Below, piece by piece: positions 1 to 11,950 of a stretch of DNA of 64,000 nucleotides (position 1 is its first letter; each line of letters starts with the position of its first letter). Under the pieces are notes generated by a model. The model had not been told where the DNA came from, ran no database searches, and saw only the letters and a list, made by a program, of their open reading frames with translations. The position numbers and the translations under genes are program-made. This DNA comes from Nemophila menziesii (taxonomy: Eukaryota; Streptophyta; Magnoliopsida; Boraginales; Hydrophyllaceae), in NCBI GenBank assembly GCA_029959085.1, contig JARWIR010000031.1:6200001-6264000 (forward strand), given 5' to 3'.

Positions 1-1043
1 TGCTATCCATTTTATTATAATATATCCTTCTCAGCCCCTTCTAGCCTTTCTAAAGCCTTTATATTAACCACATTATAAGCCATATCCCTTTAGATTATAG
101 GACTTTTCCATATGTCACGCACTCGAATCGCGATGCATAGACAATTGTTTTAGAGCTTGAGTTTGGGGTGGTGGGTCCACCATTATGAGAAATATTATTG
201 GGTTGGAATTTTTTGAGCTTATTAAGTGTACTATGTTCTATATTTGATGATGATTCACAGGTTTATTAAATTGTAACCCTTTTTCGGGGTAAGAGTAAAT
301 GAAAAAAAAAAGCTGAAAAGCATGAAAAGAAAAGAAAAACAAATTAAGAAAAAAAATAGCATGATATCTCAACATCAAAAAAAGAGTCATAACTATACAC
401 AAAATTTGATATGAAAAGAATATATATTTGGACCGGCAAAGAGAAATTTTTATGTGAACATCTTTATGCTTTAATTGGGTTATTGGGAATGCTAATTTGT
501 GCATCAAGGAATTCATTGGGTTGAGTGAGAACGTTCTACGAGAGTAACTCAAGCTCTAGGGAGATTCGTTGATGGCTAGTGAGGAGGGAGCCAAAAGATC
601 ACTCTAAATTATTTAAATATACTTATCATACCGTCCCTAAGCTAACATTACAACCCTAAAGACCTTGTGATTCTTTGTTATGTAATCTAGAAATGATTGA
701 GCAGTTAGTGAGTAGTTAAGTGGATCTTTGGATACTAGCGAAGTTCGATGAACAATCTATAGCCTCCTTGGTAAACTGAGTAAAGATACTCTCCTTCTTA
801 CATTGCGAAACTAATCTAATCTTGAATTCAATCGGTGATGATTGTAGATATGACAAGTGTGCATGTATGTAGTTTGTAAATATTATTACATGAAATTTTC
901 TGAGTAGTTGCTTGGATTTTATTTTATATATTCTGCTATATTCTTCTCCCCTGTGCTTAATTGACTTAGCTGATATTTTAGAGACTTCCCTATGTTCTTA
1001 TTTTTTATTGTATCGAGACGATACAAGTATGAGTTGGGGGTCT
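1..1043 (+). mobile_element. 3' non-coding part of Athila-like element A (left end outside window)
   Basis: No convincing ORF. The sequence is clearly homologous to 22160-23160 in element B and, in reverse complement, to about 9180-10200 in element C. Landmarks are a 'GAGTTTGGGGTGGTGGGTCCACC' type block near 160-180 and a terminal polypurine tract (GAGTTGGGGGTCT, 1031-1043) directly before an LTR start. This is the non-coding stretch between the extra ORF and the 3' LTR of an Athila-type Ty3/gypsy element in + orientation. Coding parts would lie to the left of the window. Confidence 0.8.
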
Positions 1044-2587
1044 TGATGTTTCCCTAATTTTTCTAAATATAAGCCCTTGGGAGACATCATTTTAGGTTGA
1101 AAATGGTCTTTTTATATAGTCTTTTGTGCTTAATTCGTAATATTCCTATTTCTTGTCTTGATTTGATGAAATACTATTTTTAGAACATATTTGGTTTAAT
1201 TTGTGTGTTAATGTACAACTTTAAAGATAATATGGAAATAAATTATATTCCAAGTCAATTCTAAGGAAATAGGGAAAGAAGATCTTGAAGAAATCTGGAG
1301 ATAGAAGGAAACAGAGTTCAATTAGGAAAAGGAAAATCTGCCAAATAAATCTGAATTTCTGCAGTTATGTCAAAAGAAGTGATAATAACTCCACATACGG
1401 GAAGATCCCTTTCATAGGTAGATAGATAATTCCGTGAAGATTCTTTTGATATCTTACGGGCCAAAAACGGTCCAGTAACGAAGAAGATATGGTAAAAACA
1501 AGAAAGCAGTAATTATCCTTATCTACTTACGAATTTGAGTTGGGCTTAGACTATTTTACTTGAACCCTACTCCAAGATTTCGATCTAGCACCTATATATA
1601 TATCAGTTCTAAACCTTAGAAAATCATTCCTTGGCTGCATAATCTTAATATACACAAGTAATTCATCATAGAGGCAATCAAGAGGATCTAGAGGAGGAAG
1701 AAGCAAGAGCTAGAGCTTAATTACATCAATTCAACACTTCTCCATCTATATTCTTTGGGTGAATTAGTATTAGATCTATTTTTTCTATGAGGTATTTCTA
1801 AGCTATTTATTCATGAGTTTTATTATGCATAATTTCTCTTTAGGATTTTAATTATATGAACCATTGATTATTGTTTTTATGTTTTGATCTGAATTTGGGA
1901 TTTTATTATTTAATTGAACTGGTTCTTAATTTCCATTAAATATATTCTTGTGCTTGTTTACTATCATTGAAGGCATGAATCATGCATGGGTTTTATTAAT
2001 TGATCTATTCACTTTAGTGGCGAAGTGATCATCCGACAGGGGGGTTTAATTACAGAACTAGGATATAGACGCGTGGTGTCCGTTATTTGACCGACAAGCT
2101 CGACTAACCACGTAGCCAAATAGGTAAAAGAACTTATCATTCAAATAGGCATATTCGCCCATATATGGGTTTATAGTACTTTAGGATAGCTCCTAGGTCC
2201 ACCCGACAGGGGGCTAGGAGATTATAGAGTCCCGACTATTGTGAGATTTCCGATTCACCCTTATTCATAGGAATCATAAATTCAATAGGATAAATTTATA
2301 CTTGCATATCCTTATCTTATTTGCATAATTGTTTATTATTTTATTATTTATTTTATTTAGTTAATTAGAAAACAAACTCCTTTGCTATTTATATTTTTAA
2401 TTAAAACAATTAGAACTATCTATTCAGATATTGAACACAAATTTAGAATAACTACTTAAATCCTTGTGAAGACGATTTTCCCGTATTTACTTATTTATTA
2501 CTTGGAACGACCCGTACACTTGCGGTATGTGGATCCTTTATTCTATTACTTTTATTGCTTTATTTTATAACACCCAAGGAACCACCA
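1044..2587 (+). repeat. 3' LTR of Athila-like element A
   Basis: Starts TGATGTTTCC right after the PPT and ends ACCACCA, obeying the TG...CA rule; 1544 bp, close to the 1562-1567 bp LTRs of B and C. A partner of the start hairpin (GGGAGACATCA) lies about 30 bp in. An AT-rich TATA-like run is near 1590-1602. GC-rich CCGACAGGGGG motifs occur near 2033 and 2202, as in the R/U5 part of the related LTRs. The right boundary rests on alignment with the ends of the other LTRs. The left LTR is outside the window, so the target duplication cannot be checked. Confidence 0.75.
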
Positions 2588-3179
2588 AAGCCTAATAGGC
2601 CAAATGTTTTTAGATGATATATAAAAAAATTCTATCTCCCATATCATTATCAATAATTGCACAAACTTTTATCCATTAGCTGAGAAGGGGAAAAAGCGTA
2701 AGAAGAGAAGGAAGAGAAGAAGAGACGGCTTGTCTATGAACCCATCAATGTAACCTCAACCATTCTCTTATTCCCTTCGTCATTAAGAGTAACTTAGCTT
2801 TATTTTTACTTTTAAACAATATTATGATTTCAATTTTAAATAGTTTTATTTTAGTTAGTTTTTATTCTTTTAGTATGAACTAAACCCACATTGCTTGAGG
2901 ATGTTATTGTGAGAATTTATGTTTAGCTTTTTAACGGAATTACTGCATTTGGGATATTGAGATATTTAGATGAGTTAGCTGATTTATTTTTCCATTTCTT
3001 TATATTTTTTATTAACACCACATGTACTCTAGCTAAGTAGTGGGTGGATGCAGTAATTGGCTGCACCTTAAGTATGGTGGTTTGGTTATCGAAATAGCAT
3101 ATAAACGCCTAGTGAGATGCATTGAACCTGACAGTCTTGTTCGCTAGGTAGTCAATAGGATAAGATTTAAATTCATTGG
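2588..3179 (+). repeat. Left part of old LTR remnant D (continues at 24673)
   Basis: No gene. The segment around 3125-3175 (CCTGACAG..., then a 'TAGGTAGTCAATAGG' type phrase) matches the R/U5 portion of the B LTR near 4245-4280, so this is an older, diverged Athila-type LTR. Element B interrupts it exactly at 3180-3184 (ATAGC) and it resumes at 24673. The A insertion probably interrupts it on the left. Beginning unknown. Confidence 0.6.
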
Positions 3180-3184
3180 ATAGC

Positions 3185-4751
3185 TGATATCTTCCCATTT
3201 GTAATGATTTAATTTTAGTTGTGGACATCATTTTAGGCATTTTAGGAAAGCTTTTAATCGATTTTTACAACTATTATTATATTTTCCTATTTCTTGTCTT
3301 GATTTGATTATTTATTATTTTTTAGAGCATATTGGGTTTAATTTATTTATTTAGTGTGAAGCTTTAAATATATATAGTAATTAATTAGATGACAAATCAA
3401 TTCCAAGAGATAAAGAGAAGAAGATGAAGATGGAAATTGTAGATAAAGGAAGGAAAAGATAAGTATGGAAAGATAAAGTTGCAAAGTATATCTGAATTTC
3501 ACCAGCTATGTCCATGAAAGTGATCATAACTCAAGATTCGCTGGGAATTTGGAAGAATGGTTTGAAGAAAAGTTATAGAGATTTCCGAGACGATCAATTT
3601 GGATAAAGAACACGTCAATCGGAGCTGTATTGAAGAAGTTACGACCAAAACAAAATATCAACAATTTATTACCTTTTCTATATTTTAGGGTTACGAATTA
3701 GAGTTGGACTAGAAGTCCAATTACTTGCCTCCTACTCCAAGAAATCGTTTTAAGGCTTCCTTAACACCTATAAATACATGCTTAAACCATTGTAAACCTG
3801 TCCTTGCTCAGTTCTAAACCATATATTAGTCTTTCCTTGAATATTAATCCTTAGTATCAAGTTCATCATCCAAGAAGCAAGCTGACCTGTAAAGGAAGAC
3901 AAGAAGAAAGAAGTTGGAGAGTGACAAACTCCTCTTCTACATCTCTCCTTCTCTGTATTTAGGGTAATTAGCTATAGATTTGTGGCTTCACCATATTTCT
4001 ATGCTTTTATTCTGTAAGTTTTACTCTTAATTGTTGGGTTATTATTTTGTCTTAAATTTCATAATACTATTTGTTATTTTAATTGAATTGAGCTTGGCAT
4101 ATATTGGTATTGTGTGTTTTGACTTATTGTTTCTAGCCCTAGATTTGGCCAATCTTAGGACTATCTTTAGTAATTTAGTTAACACCTGGAAAGGGAATTC
4201 AATTATTGACAACACCACATAATCGACTAGTGTACGATAGTGATCCTGACAGGCTTTCTTAACTAGATAGCCATAAAGGTTTGATTTAACCATCGATCAT
4301 TACTCAGGGCCCCCTTACCCAAGTCCCCCTGTAGTGGAGAGGTTGCTCCTAAGTCTACCCTGACGGGGGTTAGGTAGAATTTTGAATCCCGGTTAATATA
4401 TAATGCTCAATTAACCTTAAGGTTAGAATAACAACTTAGTAAGCTAGACTCATATTAGTAATCCTAATTTATCTGACTTACATTCATATTTATTGATCTG
4501 CATTCTTATTTATTATTTCACATCAGATAATTATTCATCTATCCTATTTTTATCTAAACATCTAAATTCATCTACGCTTATTTAATACAAGTAGATCTAA
4601 CAAATTAAATCCCTGCGAACGAACTTTTCTTATAAACTAAACTTGCAAACGATCAGTAATACTTGCAATGAGTTTCTCGTGGTAGTCAAGAGTGTGTATT
4701 TTATTATTATCTTTATTTATTTGTTTATTTATCACACTTTCGCCCCCACCA
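3185..4751 (+). repeat. 5' LTR of element B
   Basis: 1567 bp, TGATATCTTCC...CCACCA. It aligns through most of its length with 23161-24667. The expected start hairpin is degenerate here (TGATATCTTCC with GGACATCA about 40 bp later). TATAAATA lies at 3769-3776, giving U3 upstream and R/U5 downstream. GC-rich CCCTGACGGGGG motif near 4356. Confidence 0.9.
3769..3776 (+). promoter_or_regulatory. TATA box of element B 5' LTR
   Basis: TATAAATA within an ACACCTATAAATAC context. The same octamer recurs at the matching place in the 3' LTR (23695-23702) and in the related LTR at 47135-47142. It is the likely core promoter for the element's genomic RNA. Confidence 0.65.
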
Positions 4752-4757
4752 AGTTTT

Positions 4758-4775
4758 TGGCGCCGCTGCCTGGGA
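4758..4775 (+). promoter_or_regulatory. Primer binding site of element B
   Basis: TGGCGCCGCTGCCTGGGA, six bases (AGTTTT) after the LTR end. It has the Athila/Calypso-type form complementary to a tRNA 3' end, most likely tRNA-Asp. It differs from the PBS of element C (TGGCGCCGCTGCCGGGG) at one position. Confidence 0.75.
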
Positions 4776-4879
4776 TTTATCTTTAAGTCTGTCTATTTTG
4801 TGTTTATTTAGTGTAGAAGTTTTTATTTGTTTTCAGTTTTACGCGTTTCTTTTTGTTTTTTTCTTTTTTGGATTTTTAG

Positions 4880-7136
4880 ATGGCTAATCAACGGTTAGAG
4901 TTAGGTTTTCCAGGTCCATTCAGAGTGCAACCCATTGGGCTTCGTCCTCCAACTATTCAAGCCGTTAGATTCAAGCTCGATCCTGGCCTGATCAATCAAT
5001 TCGTGAGCTATGTGAAATATAATGGTGCTACACATCAAGATCTGGTCCGACCTGTTCAGAAATTCATGCAATTCTGTGATGCTTACATAACCTGAAGGTG
5101 TTACGCCAGAACAGGTGTTTTATTTAATGTTTAAATTTTTCTTGACCGGGAAAGAAAGCGATTGGTTAGATGATCAACCTCCCGAGCTAATAACAAATTG
5201 GGACAAGCGTCAAGAAAGATTCATTTATCAGTTTTATTCTACAATTATGCGAGTGAAGGAACAGTTGGAGCTTATGAATTTCTTACAAGAAGCCGGAGAG
5301 AGTGTTGGCGAAGCATGGACAAGATTCCAAAAGAAGTTGGCAAGATGTCCAATACACAGATACACGCCAGAATTGCAGTTAGCCATTTTCTATCAAGGAC
5401 TCAATCCAAAGTAAAGACTGAGAGCAGATGATATGGGTCATGGTAGTTTTGTCTCTATGGATCCGAAAGAAGAAAAAAGTGTTACGGAAAGAATCATCGA
5501 GACCGACATGAGTTGGCCACAATCACAAAATCCTGCCACTAATATTGATACAGAGGCAATTTTTTCAAGCTTGCAAGATCAAATACAACAACTCGCTATA
5601 ACAGTTAAGAAAAGCATCCAAATTCCACCTCAATAGTTATACCTAAAAGAACAAGCCTATGAAAATCAAGCTAATCATCCATAGGGCTACAATGTGCATA
5701 ATGGAAGTAAAGCTCTATCACATCCTCAAGAATATCGTTGATTTAAAAGATACTATTAGTCAATTCATAACCTTCTAGAAGGACAATATGAGCAAACTTG
5801 AGTAAAAAAATGATGTATCAGTAGTGCAAAGCCTGCAACAACAGAATCAAGATATGAAGCAACATAATCAACTTTTTGAGCAAAATGTGATGCGGTTGAC
5901 TATAGTCATAGAACAAATGCAAAGTCATCTTTTGCAATTGACCCAAAAGTACAAATTCTAACATGAAGAAGATCCAGTAAGTTGAAGACAAGGTTAAGAC
6001 TATTAGTCTTCAAGATGAAAAGATGAAAGAATCACTACTATCTCCATCGAGTAAATTGGAGGTTCTACCAACCAAGTCAAACGTAGATAGGATGAACTTA
6101 GATGAGATAATTGTTGAAGATTGGGTTGAAGATGTTGAAAACGGTGAGATTAAGAAGCCAAGCGTTGTTGATGCACCAAAAGAGGAAGAGAGAAGTAGAG
6201 AAAGATGACCACCCCTACATTTCTATTATCCCGTAGAACCCGTTTATCCAAAGGAGCAACAAGAGAGGTGTATAAAGACGTTAAAACAAGTGAAAATTAA
6301 CGTCCCTTTACTCGAAGCTATGAAAGGAAGGCGAGATTATGACCAATTCTTTATGGAGGCACTCTCCAATAAAGAGAGATTCAGAAGATTCAATTCTGTG
6401 AAACTCAATCAAGGGATCTCAGCACAATTTCAGAGAAGATTACCACCGAAGCTTAAAGATCCTGGAAGTTTTAACCTCCTAATCAAAATAGGTGGTATAT
6501 TTCATGGAAAATCCATGTTTGATTTAGGCGCAAGTGTGAATATCATGGCCAAAAGTATATTCAATAAGATTGGTATGAGCAATGCAAAACGGACATCCAT
6601 AATCTTGCAACTTGCGATCAATCAACAACAAATCCGTGGGGAGTAATCAAGGACGTGCTCGTCCAAGTAGGTAACCTTGTTATTCCCACAAATTTTATTA
6701 TTCTTGACTATAAAGTAGATAAGAACGTCTCATTCATACTTGGGCGTCCATTCCTAGCCACCAGCGACACCATAGTGAATGTCAATGAGGGAACCGTGAC
6801 TCTTAATATTGAAGATGATTCTGAAACATTCTATGTTTTGGGAAAGAAGAAGAAAAAGAAGTCACAAGAACTATATCCGATCAGAGTTGCAAATAAGAAG
6901 CCAATACTTGTAAGCTCCCAAGAAACCATGGGAAAAGAAACCGAGTCGGGGTGGGAGACAAGGTAGCATGGAAATCTCCCATCCCCAAACATAACAGTTC
7001 GTGGAAAGGGCCATACTTCATCACACAAATTATCTCAGCAGGAGTGGTCGAAATAAAAGCTATCGAAGGTTGCAAGCTCATGTTGGTAAGTGTTAACCAC
7101 CTCACTCACTGCTGGGGAGGCTATACAAAGAAATAA
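4880..7136 (+). pseudogene. Decayed gag-protease and integrase tail of element B
   Basis: The gag capsid-like segment (4880-5414) matches the gag of element C around its 'FCDAYIT' and 'TRFQ' phrases, but an extra base near 5092 shifts the frame and several stops follow (for example near 5097 and 5414). About 5640-6000 has no long open frame. The retropepsin region is at 6290-6920, with DLGAS near residue 82 of the 6290-6646 frame and, after another frameshift near 6646, the GRPFLAT flap-like motif. The last open frame, 6951-7136, is the C-terminal GPY-type integrase tail (WKGPYFITQI, ending VNHLTHCWGG). RT, RNase H and the integrase catalytic core are missing between about 6930 and 6950. Non-functional. 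Confidence 0.85.
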
Positions 7137-7615
7137 TCGAGGTAACTCTTCTAACTTTGAAAGACGTTAAACAATAGTGCCCTTTGGGAGACATCTTATA
7201 GTATTTTATGTTGTTATATTTTAGTATATTTTATGTGTTTTTAAGTGCATATTACAGTAATAAGGAAGGTATGAGTGTTTTTTATGTGTAGGTAAGCTAG
7301 GGTTCGAGTTTGGGGTGAAAAACTGGAAAATTTCCAGAGTTAAAAAGGCCTGGACAGAACTATTTGCGATACACCGCAGGTAAGCGTGAATTATTTTGCC
7401 GAAACTTCGAACTGGCATAACTTTGCGCTCGGGTCGGAATTCACTTTTCTCAAGTCTAATATTATATATTCAAATTTATCCAATGGAGTAGAGAAAACCT
7501 GAGTTGGAGGTAAAATATTTTTTCGTGGCAAACCAGACCACTCTTGCGGTGTACCGTAGAAGCAGTCCAGTGCACCGCAGTAAAAAACCGTGGCTAAAAT
7601 TTTCAAATACGGTAT
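7137..7615 (+). other. 3' non-coding region of element B, left of the C insertion
   Basis: No ORF of interest. It has one GAGTTTGGGGTG motif (about 7304-7316) and GC-rich short palindromes of the GCGGTGTACCGC type at 7366-7377 (single), 7546-7557 and 7567-7578 (pair). The last five bases, GGTAT (7611-7615), are the left copy of the element C target duplication. Confidence 0.7.
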
Positions 7616-9177
7616 TGGTGGTCCTTTGTGTGTTCTAAAAATGAATGCAAATGCTAATCGAACCACAACCGCAAGTGTACGGTTGTCCCAAGTAGTAATC
7701 CTGATAAATCAGATTCGTTCCAAGGACGGATGGTTGATCACAATGTTTAGCAAGTAGTGATTGATGCACTTATGGAAATGAAAGATAATAAATTGTTTGT
7801 TTTGGTTTTGTTTATTATAACTAATAAATGAAAGACAAAATAATAATGCAAGTAAAAACTAAGACGCAAGTAAAATAAGTGAAAACGCAATATGAGATGT
7901 AGTACTTGAGAACGCAAGGATCTTCCTAATCTTACTTCCTAACTTATGTTGTTTAAGGGCTAAATCAGTCAATTACAATGGTCGGGATTCTAAATTCCTT
8001 ATACCCCCGTCAGGGTGGACTATAAGGCAATCCTAAAGTGTCACTAGTCCCGTCAGGGTAAATATGATCCACCGTTGGATGACTAAGATTTATTACCACT
8101 TTGGCCCTAGGATTAACTAAGTTCGTCAGAATCAATAGTTTTTATCCTAGATTGAACAATTAATTCTGTACCTAAACCCCCCGTCAAGATGATCCACACG
8201 CCACGTATGTGGAATAGCTTAGATACTAATACCTAATTTTAGTTCGCGACTCTAAAACCAGTAAATAATCACAAATTGTCGAAAAGAGTAAAATACCTGA
8301 TTTAATTTAATTTAACAGAAACTCAAATTCAACATTCGTTATAAAATAAAACTAGGATTCACCCATTGTTTGTTCTCAAGCACTAATGAAAGCTTAGCTC
8401 ATATTAAAATTAAAAACTAAATTAAAAGAAATGGAATTCATATCGTTTACAAAATTAAAAGATAAAAAGAACCTAATTTTCGGAATCAGAATGACTACGA
8501 ACGGAGCTATAGACCCACTCCAGCTCTTGTAGCTTCTTCTTTCTTCCTTCTATTGCTTCTCTGGTGTTTTTAATTCTGTGGAATGTGAATCGTATGAAAA
8601 ATAGAAGTCCAGACCTCCTTTTATAAGTGCAAATTCGGACTAGGGCTTGGACCAGAAAATAAAAGCCTAATTAAATGTCCAAGCCCACTTTCTAAGCCCA
8701 AAATCCCGTAACTGATGATAGGCCTTCACTAAAATAGCTTTTCCCGATGCGTTACAACTCCGATTGACCTCATTCCAGTTGCTAAAGTTCCGTACTTCGA
8801 TAAGGAATGTTTTCTCTTCAAAGGTCAGCGGCTCAATCAACTCTTAAGCACCTCGAAAAAACCAATCAATGGCCTGGAAAATGGATTTTCAGCTCTAAAA
8901 ATAAAATCTTCGGGATTTCTCTTCAAGTCTTGACTCTATCTTTTGATCTTTGACTTTATCTTCGGATTCCTCTCCTAGCTAACATCTAAAACCTGTAAAC
9001 TTTACACTAAAAATACCAATATTACGCGCAAAAGTTTAATAATTCAAAAATGCTAGAAATAAAAAGGGAATTCCGAAATATTGCATATTTAATCCAAAAG
9101 TCTATCAATTTAATTAAATAAACACCAAAAATGATGTCTCCTAAGGGTCGAAAATAAGAACAATTAGGGAGACATCA
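7616..9177 (-). repeat. 3' LTR of element C
   Basis: 1562 bp; on the - strand TGATGTCTCC...CACCA. The inverted repeat TGATGTCTCC / GGAGACATCA marks its U3 start (+ strand about 9132-9177). CCCGTCAGGG-type motifs lie near 8007 and 8050, with a variant near 8180. Confidence 0.95.
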
Positions 9178-10633
9178 AGACCCCCAACTCAAACCTTTGT
9201 CGTCCCGACAAAGTAAAACAAAACAAAGGGGTAGAAGTAAGCGTATAAACAAGTAGAAGCTAGCAAATAAACCCTAAAGCAATTCTCAAAATAAATCTCA
9301 TATAGCAAACTCTAGAAACTAATATACACATACACTAATCATGCAACATCAAACTTAAATAATCTCAATCACAAAATTAAAGTCGCAATGCTTGAAGGTT
9401 ACACTTGTACTCATCTCTGTATGATGGCTATAGGGTGGTCATTAATCCTAAATCGCTTTGAACGTTCCACCTAGTGTATTCCCTATCAACAGAATAATAA
9501 ATTCACTATGCACTTAGGAATCACGAGGTCTTTACGGTTATAATATTGGCTTAAGGACGGGTGTGGATGTATATTTGGTAAATTTGAAGTGAGCTTTTGG
9601 CTCTCTCCTCACTTACCATCAACAATGTCCTCGAGCTTGAGTTAACGCTCAAAAAGATGTTCTCACTCACCCATATACGCACTAATTTAGCGTCCCATGT
9701 CTACCCACTATAAATAAGATGATTTTCAGAAAATTCCACTTTGCCGGATGTTTTATTCATTCATATTTTTCTTTTTCTTTTCTTTTCTCTTTTTCTTTTT
9801 TTTTTGTACAGGAGCAAACCGGGTTCCCGGTTTTGACGAATCCGGGTTCCCGGTTCCTACTGTATGATTTTTCAAATTTTTTTTTTTTCGTTCCCGACAA
9901 AGGGTTACAAGTATAAATCATCTGCAATTGTGCTACAATACAAAGCACATCGATCCCAACCCATTAAATTCCCCATATGTGGTCCCACCACCCCAAACTC
10001 AAGCTCGAGACATGTCTCAGGATTGTGATTCAAGTGCGGCTCATATGGTCATGCCTAATAATCTAAGGGATAATGGCTTATATCGTGGCTACAAAGAAAA
10101 GGCTAAAGGCTCAAAGTGGGCTAAGACGGATAATAATTAATAAAGGGATAGAAGGCTAAAAAGGCACAAATGGCTAACAAAGAACTGCCCCTATCATTTT
10201 CCTAAGTACATAGCTTGTCTTTAGTTCATATTTAGGTGGGTTCTCTACTAATTAAGATTTCACGTTCTACACATCAAACATATTCCTTGAGTACAAGCTT
10301 ACTTCATTTGCATTGTTCATTAATTTTTCCTATCAATTACCTATGTTCGCATGCAATTGTAAGTGCGTTTTATATCAATCCATAAAGTCCACTATTTACT
10401 ATCATAGATTCATCAAAAGTATGCTTAAAGGGATATTTAAAAATTTCTACAGTCAAACGCAACTCCGAAAATTCTTTTATTGAAAGCAAATAAAGCAAAT
10501 AACACATAAAAATTGGGACGAGGCAACGAACCCCACCCCAAACTCAAAAATGAGTCGTGTCCCCACGACTCGAAAAGACTCAATAAAGCATTTAAAATAA
10601 TCTACACTAAGAGGAAAGTTTAGAAAACGTATC
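9178..10633 (-). other. Element C non-coding region between extra ORF and 3' LTR
   Basis: No supported gene. It is homologous in reverse complement to 1-1043 and 22160-23160. It holds a PPT-like GAGTTTGGGGT motif at 9990-10002 and another at 10535-10547, a hairpin around 10552-10572 (GTCGTGGGGACACGAC when read on the - strand), and one pair of CCGGGTTCCCGG palindromes (9819-9830, 9842-9853). Confidence 0.75.
9180..9192 (-). promoter_or_regulatory. Polypurine tract of element C
   Basis: On the - strand TTTGAGTTGGGGGTCT lies directly upstream of the 3' LTR start. Elements A (1031-1043) and B (23146-23160) have the same tract in the same place, as expected for the primer of plus-strand DNA synthesis. 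Confidence 0.85.
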
Positions 10634-11950
10634 TTAACCAGCGCGAGGCTGGTTATCGGTGTTGCGTTCTGGACCTTTATCTCGCGTAAGAGCATCATAA
10701 ATCGCGTTTTGAAGTGTATTTACGCCTAGGATTAAATTTCGAAGCAGGTCCAGTTCTTTTGTAACGTTTCCCAAAGTAGCAATCATCTTCTCCTGATTCT
10801 CTTCCAACACCTGAATCTTCGCTTCCAACTCAGGTACAGTTTTCACTTTCTTTGATTGAGGAGTTCTCGGACTTCTTGTAGTTCGCGTTGCTTCTTCATG
10901 GATGTTCTTGATTGTGCTCAAAGCTATACTCACACCAACTGAAACAGTATCAATATCTGCGTCCTTACGCGGAATCTTTGCGTCTAGGCACAACTGAGTA
11001 ATAGTACAAGGAAACTTCAGATTTTGTTGTTTCATTGGTGATTTCGCGAACTCCATGATTGTATCATAAATGATCTTAGCAACATCAAATGGTTTCTCCT
11101 CCAAAATACACTTAATAACAAATATGTGCTCTTTCTTCAACTCGGAAGTGTGTTTAATACCAAAGAAAGTGGGTATTATGAAACGAGACCAAACCTTAGC
11201 ACGAGGTGTCAAACTACCGCTGTAAAACTGTCCAGGATACCTTTCACCTTCCGGAATTGGGCTAGTCCCATTAACAAGCACGGTCCCCCAAAGGGATTCA
11301 AAATCAAAAGAAGGGTCATTAAGAGTTTCTTGGAAGGGGCATGTTCCAGAAAAGTTGGGTAGTTTCAATGATTTCCGAATACGTTCAATAGAGAAAGGAA
11401 CTACCTTTTTGCGGATATCAATGGCATCATGGGAGGTAGCTAAACCTTCGTAAAATTCTCGCACAAAAGTAGGAATAAACTCAAGCTTCCTTTCTTGTAA
11501 CTCTTTCCAACCAAACTTAGCACATGTCACAGCATATTCCTTGTAATCACTACTCATAATACCCTTAGGAAAATTCGTCTCCTCACCAAATTTCAAAAAT
11601 TCAATTCTTTCACGAACCTGAGTATTCCAACAAGTGTAAACCCTCTTAGGCTTGTGGGCCCACATCTTCATACGCGGAGGTTTTTGAACGGGTGCTTCCG
11701 GAATCTCTTGTTCAGTTTCCTTCTCAATGTTCTTCGCAATTTCCTCTTCTGGTTCCTTCTCACTTTCAATCTCATCAATCAATCTTCTCTTTAGACCTGT
11801 GATATCTTTTCTGTTAGAAGCAAGCTTAACTTCGTCAATTTTTCGTTTAGGACGCGAATCAGGAATCTCAATAGCTTGTTCTTGAGAACCACCAATGGTG
11901 GTCTTTCTTCTAGGAGCAGTTCTTCGGAAATCACCGGTTCTGTTAGTCAT
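10634..11950 (-). CDS. Extra Athila ORF (position of the env-like gene), 438 aa
   Basis: Intact ORF downstream of pol in the position of the Athila env-like gene. The N-terminal 110 residues are basic/acidic and low in complexity. The central part (about residues 115-330; motifs FYEGL, PRAKVWSRFI, FVIKCILEEKPFDVAKII) resembles the 'putative plant transposon protein' family (Transposase_32), judged by eye. The C-terminal 70 residues look like a coiled coil followed by a polar tail. I see no signal peptide and no clear membrane segment, so an envelope role is not supported by the sequence. A PPT-like GAGTTTGGGGTG lies 7 bases before the ATG and another follows the ORF, suggesting a self-contained module. 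Expression might use splicing or an internal promoter; no evidence for either. Confidence 0.75.
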   Translation of the reverse strand: MTNRTGDFRRTAPRRKTTIGGSQEQAIEIPDSRPKRKIDEVKLASNRKDITGLKRRLIDEIESEKEPEEEIAKNIEKETEQEIPEAPVQKPPRMKMWAHKPKRVYTCWNTQVRERIEFLKFGEETNFPKGIMSSDYKEYAVTCAKFGWKELQERKLEFIPTFVREFYEGLATSHDAIDIRKKVVPFSIERIRKSLKLPNFSGTCPFQETLNDPSFDFESLWGTVLVNGTSPIPEGERYPGQFYSGSLTPRAKVWSRFIIPTFFGIKHTSELKKEHIFVIKCILEEKPFDVAKIIYDTIMEFAKSPMKQQNLKFPCTITQLCLDAKIPRKDADIDTVSVGVSIALSTIKNIHEEATRTTRSPRTPQSKKVKTVPELEAKIQVLEENQEKMIATLGNVTKELDLLRNLILGVNTLQNAIYDALTRDKGPERNTDNQPRAG

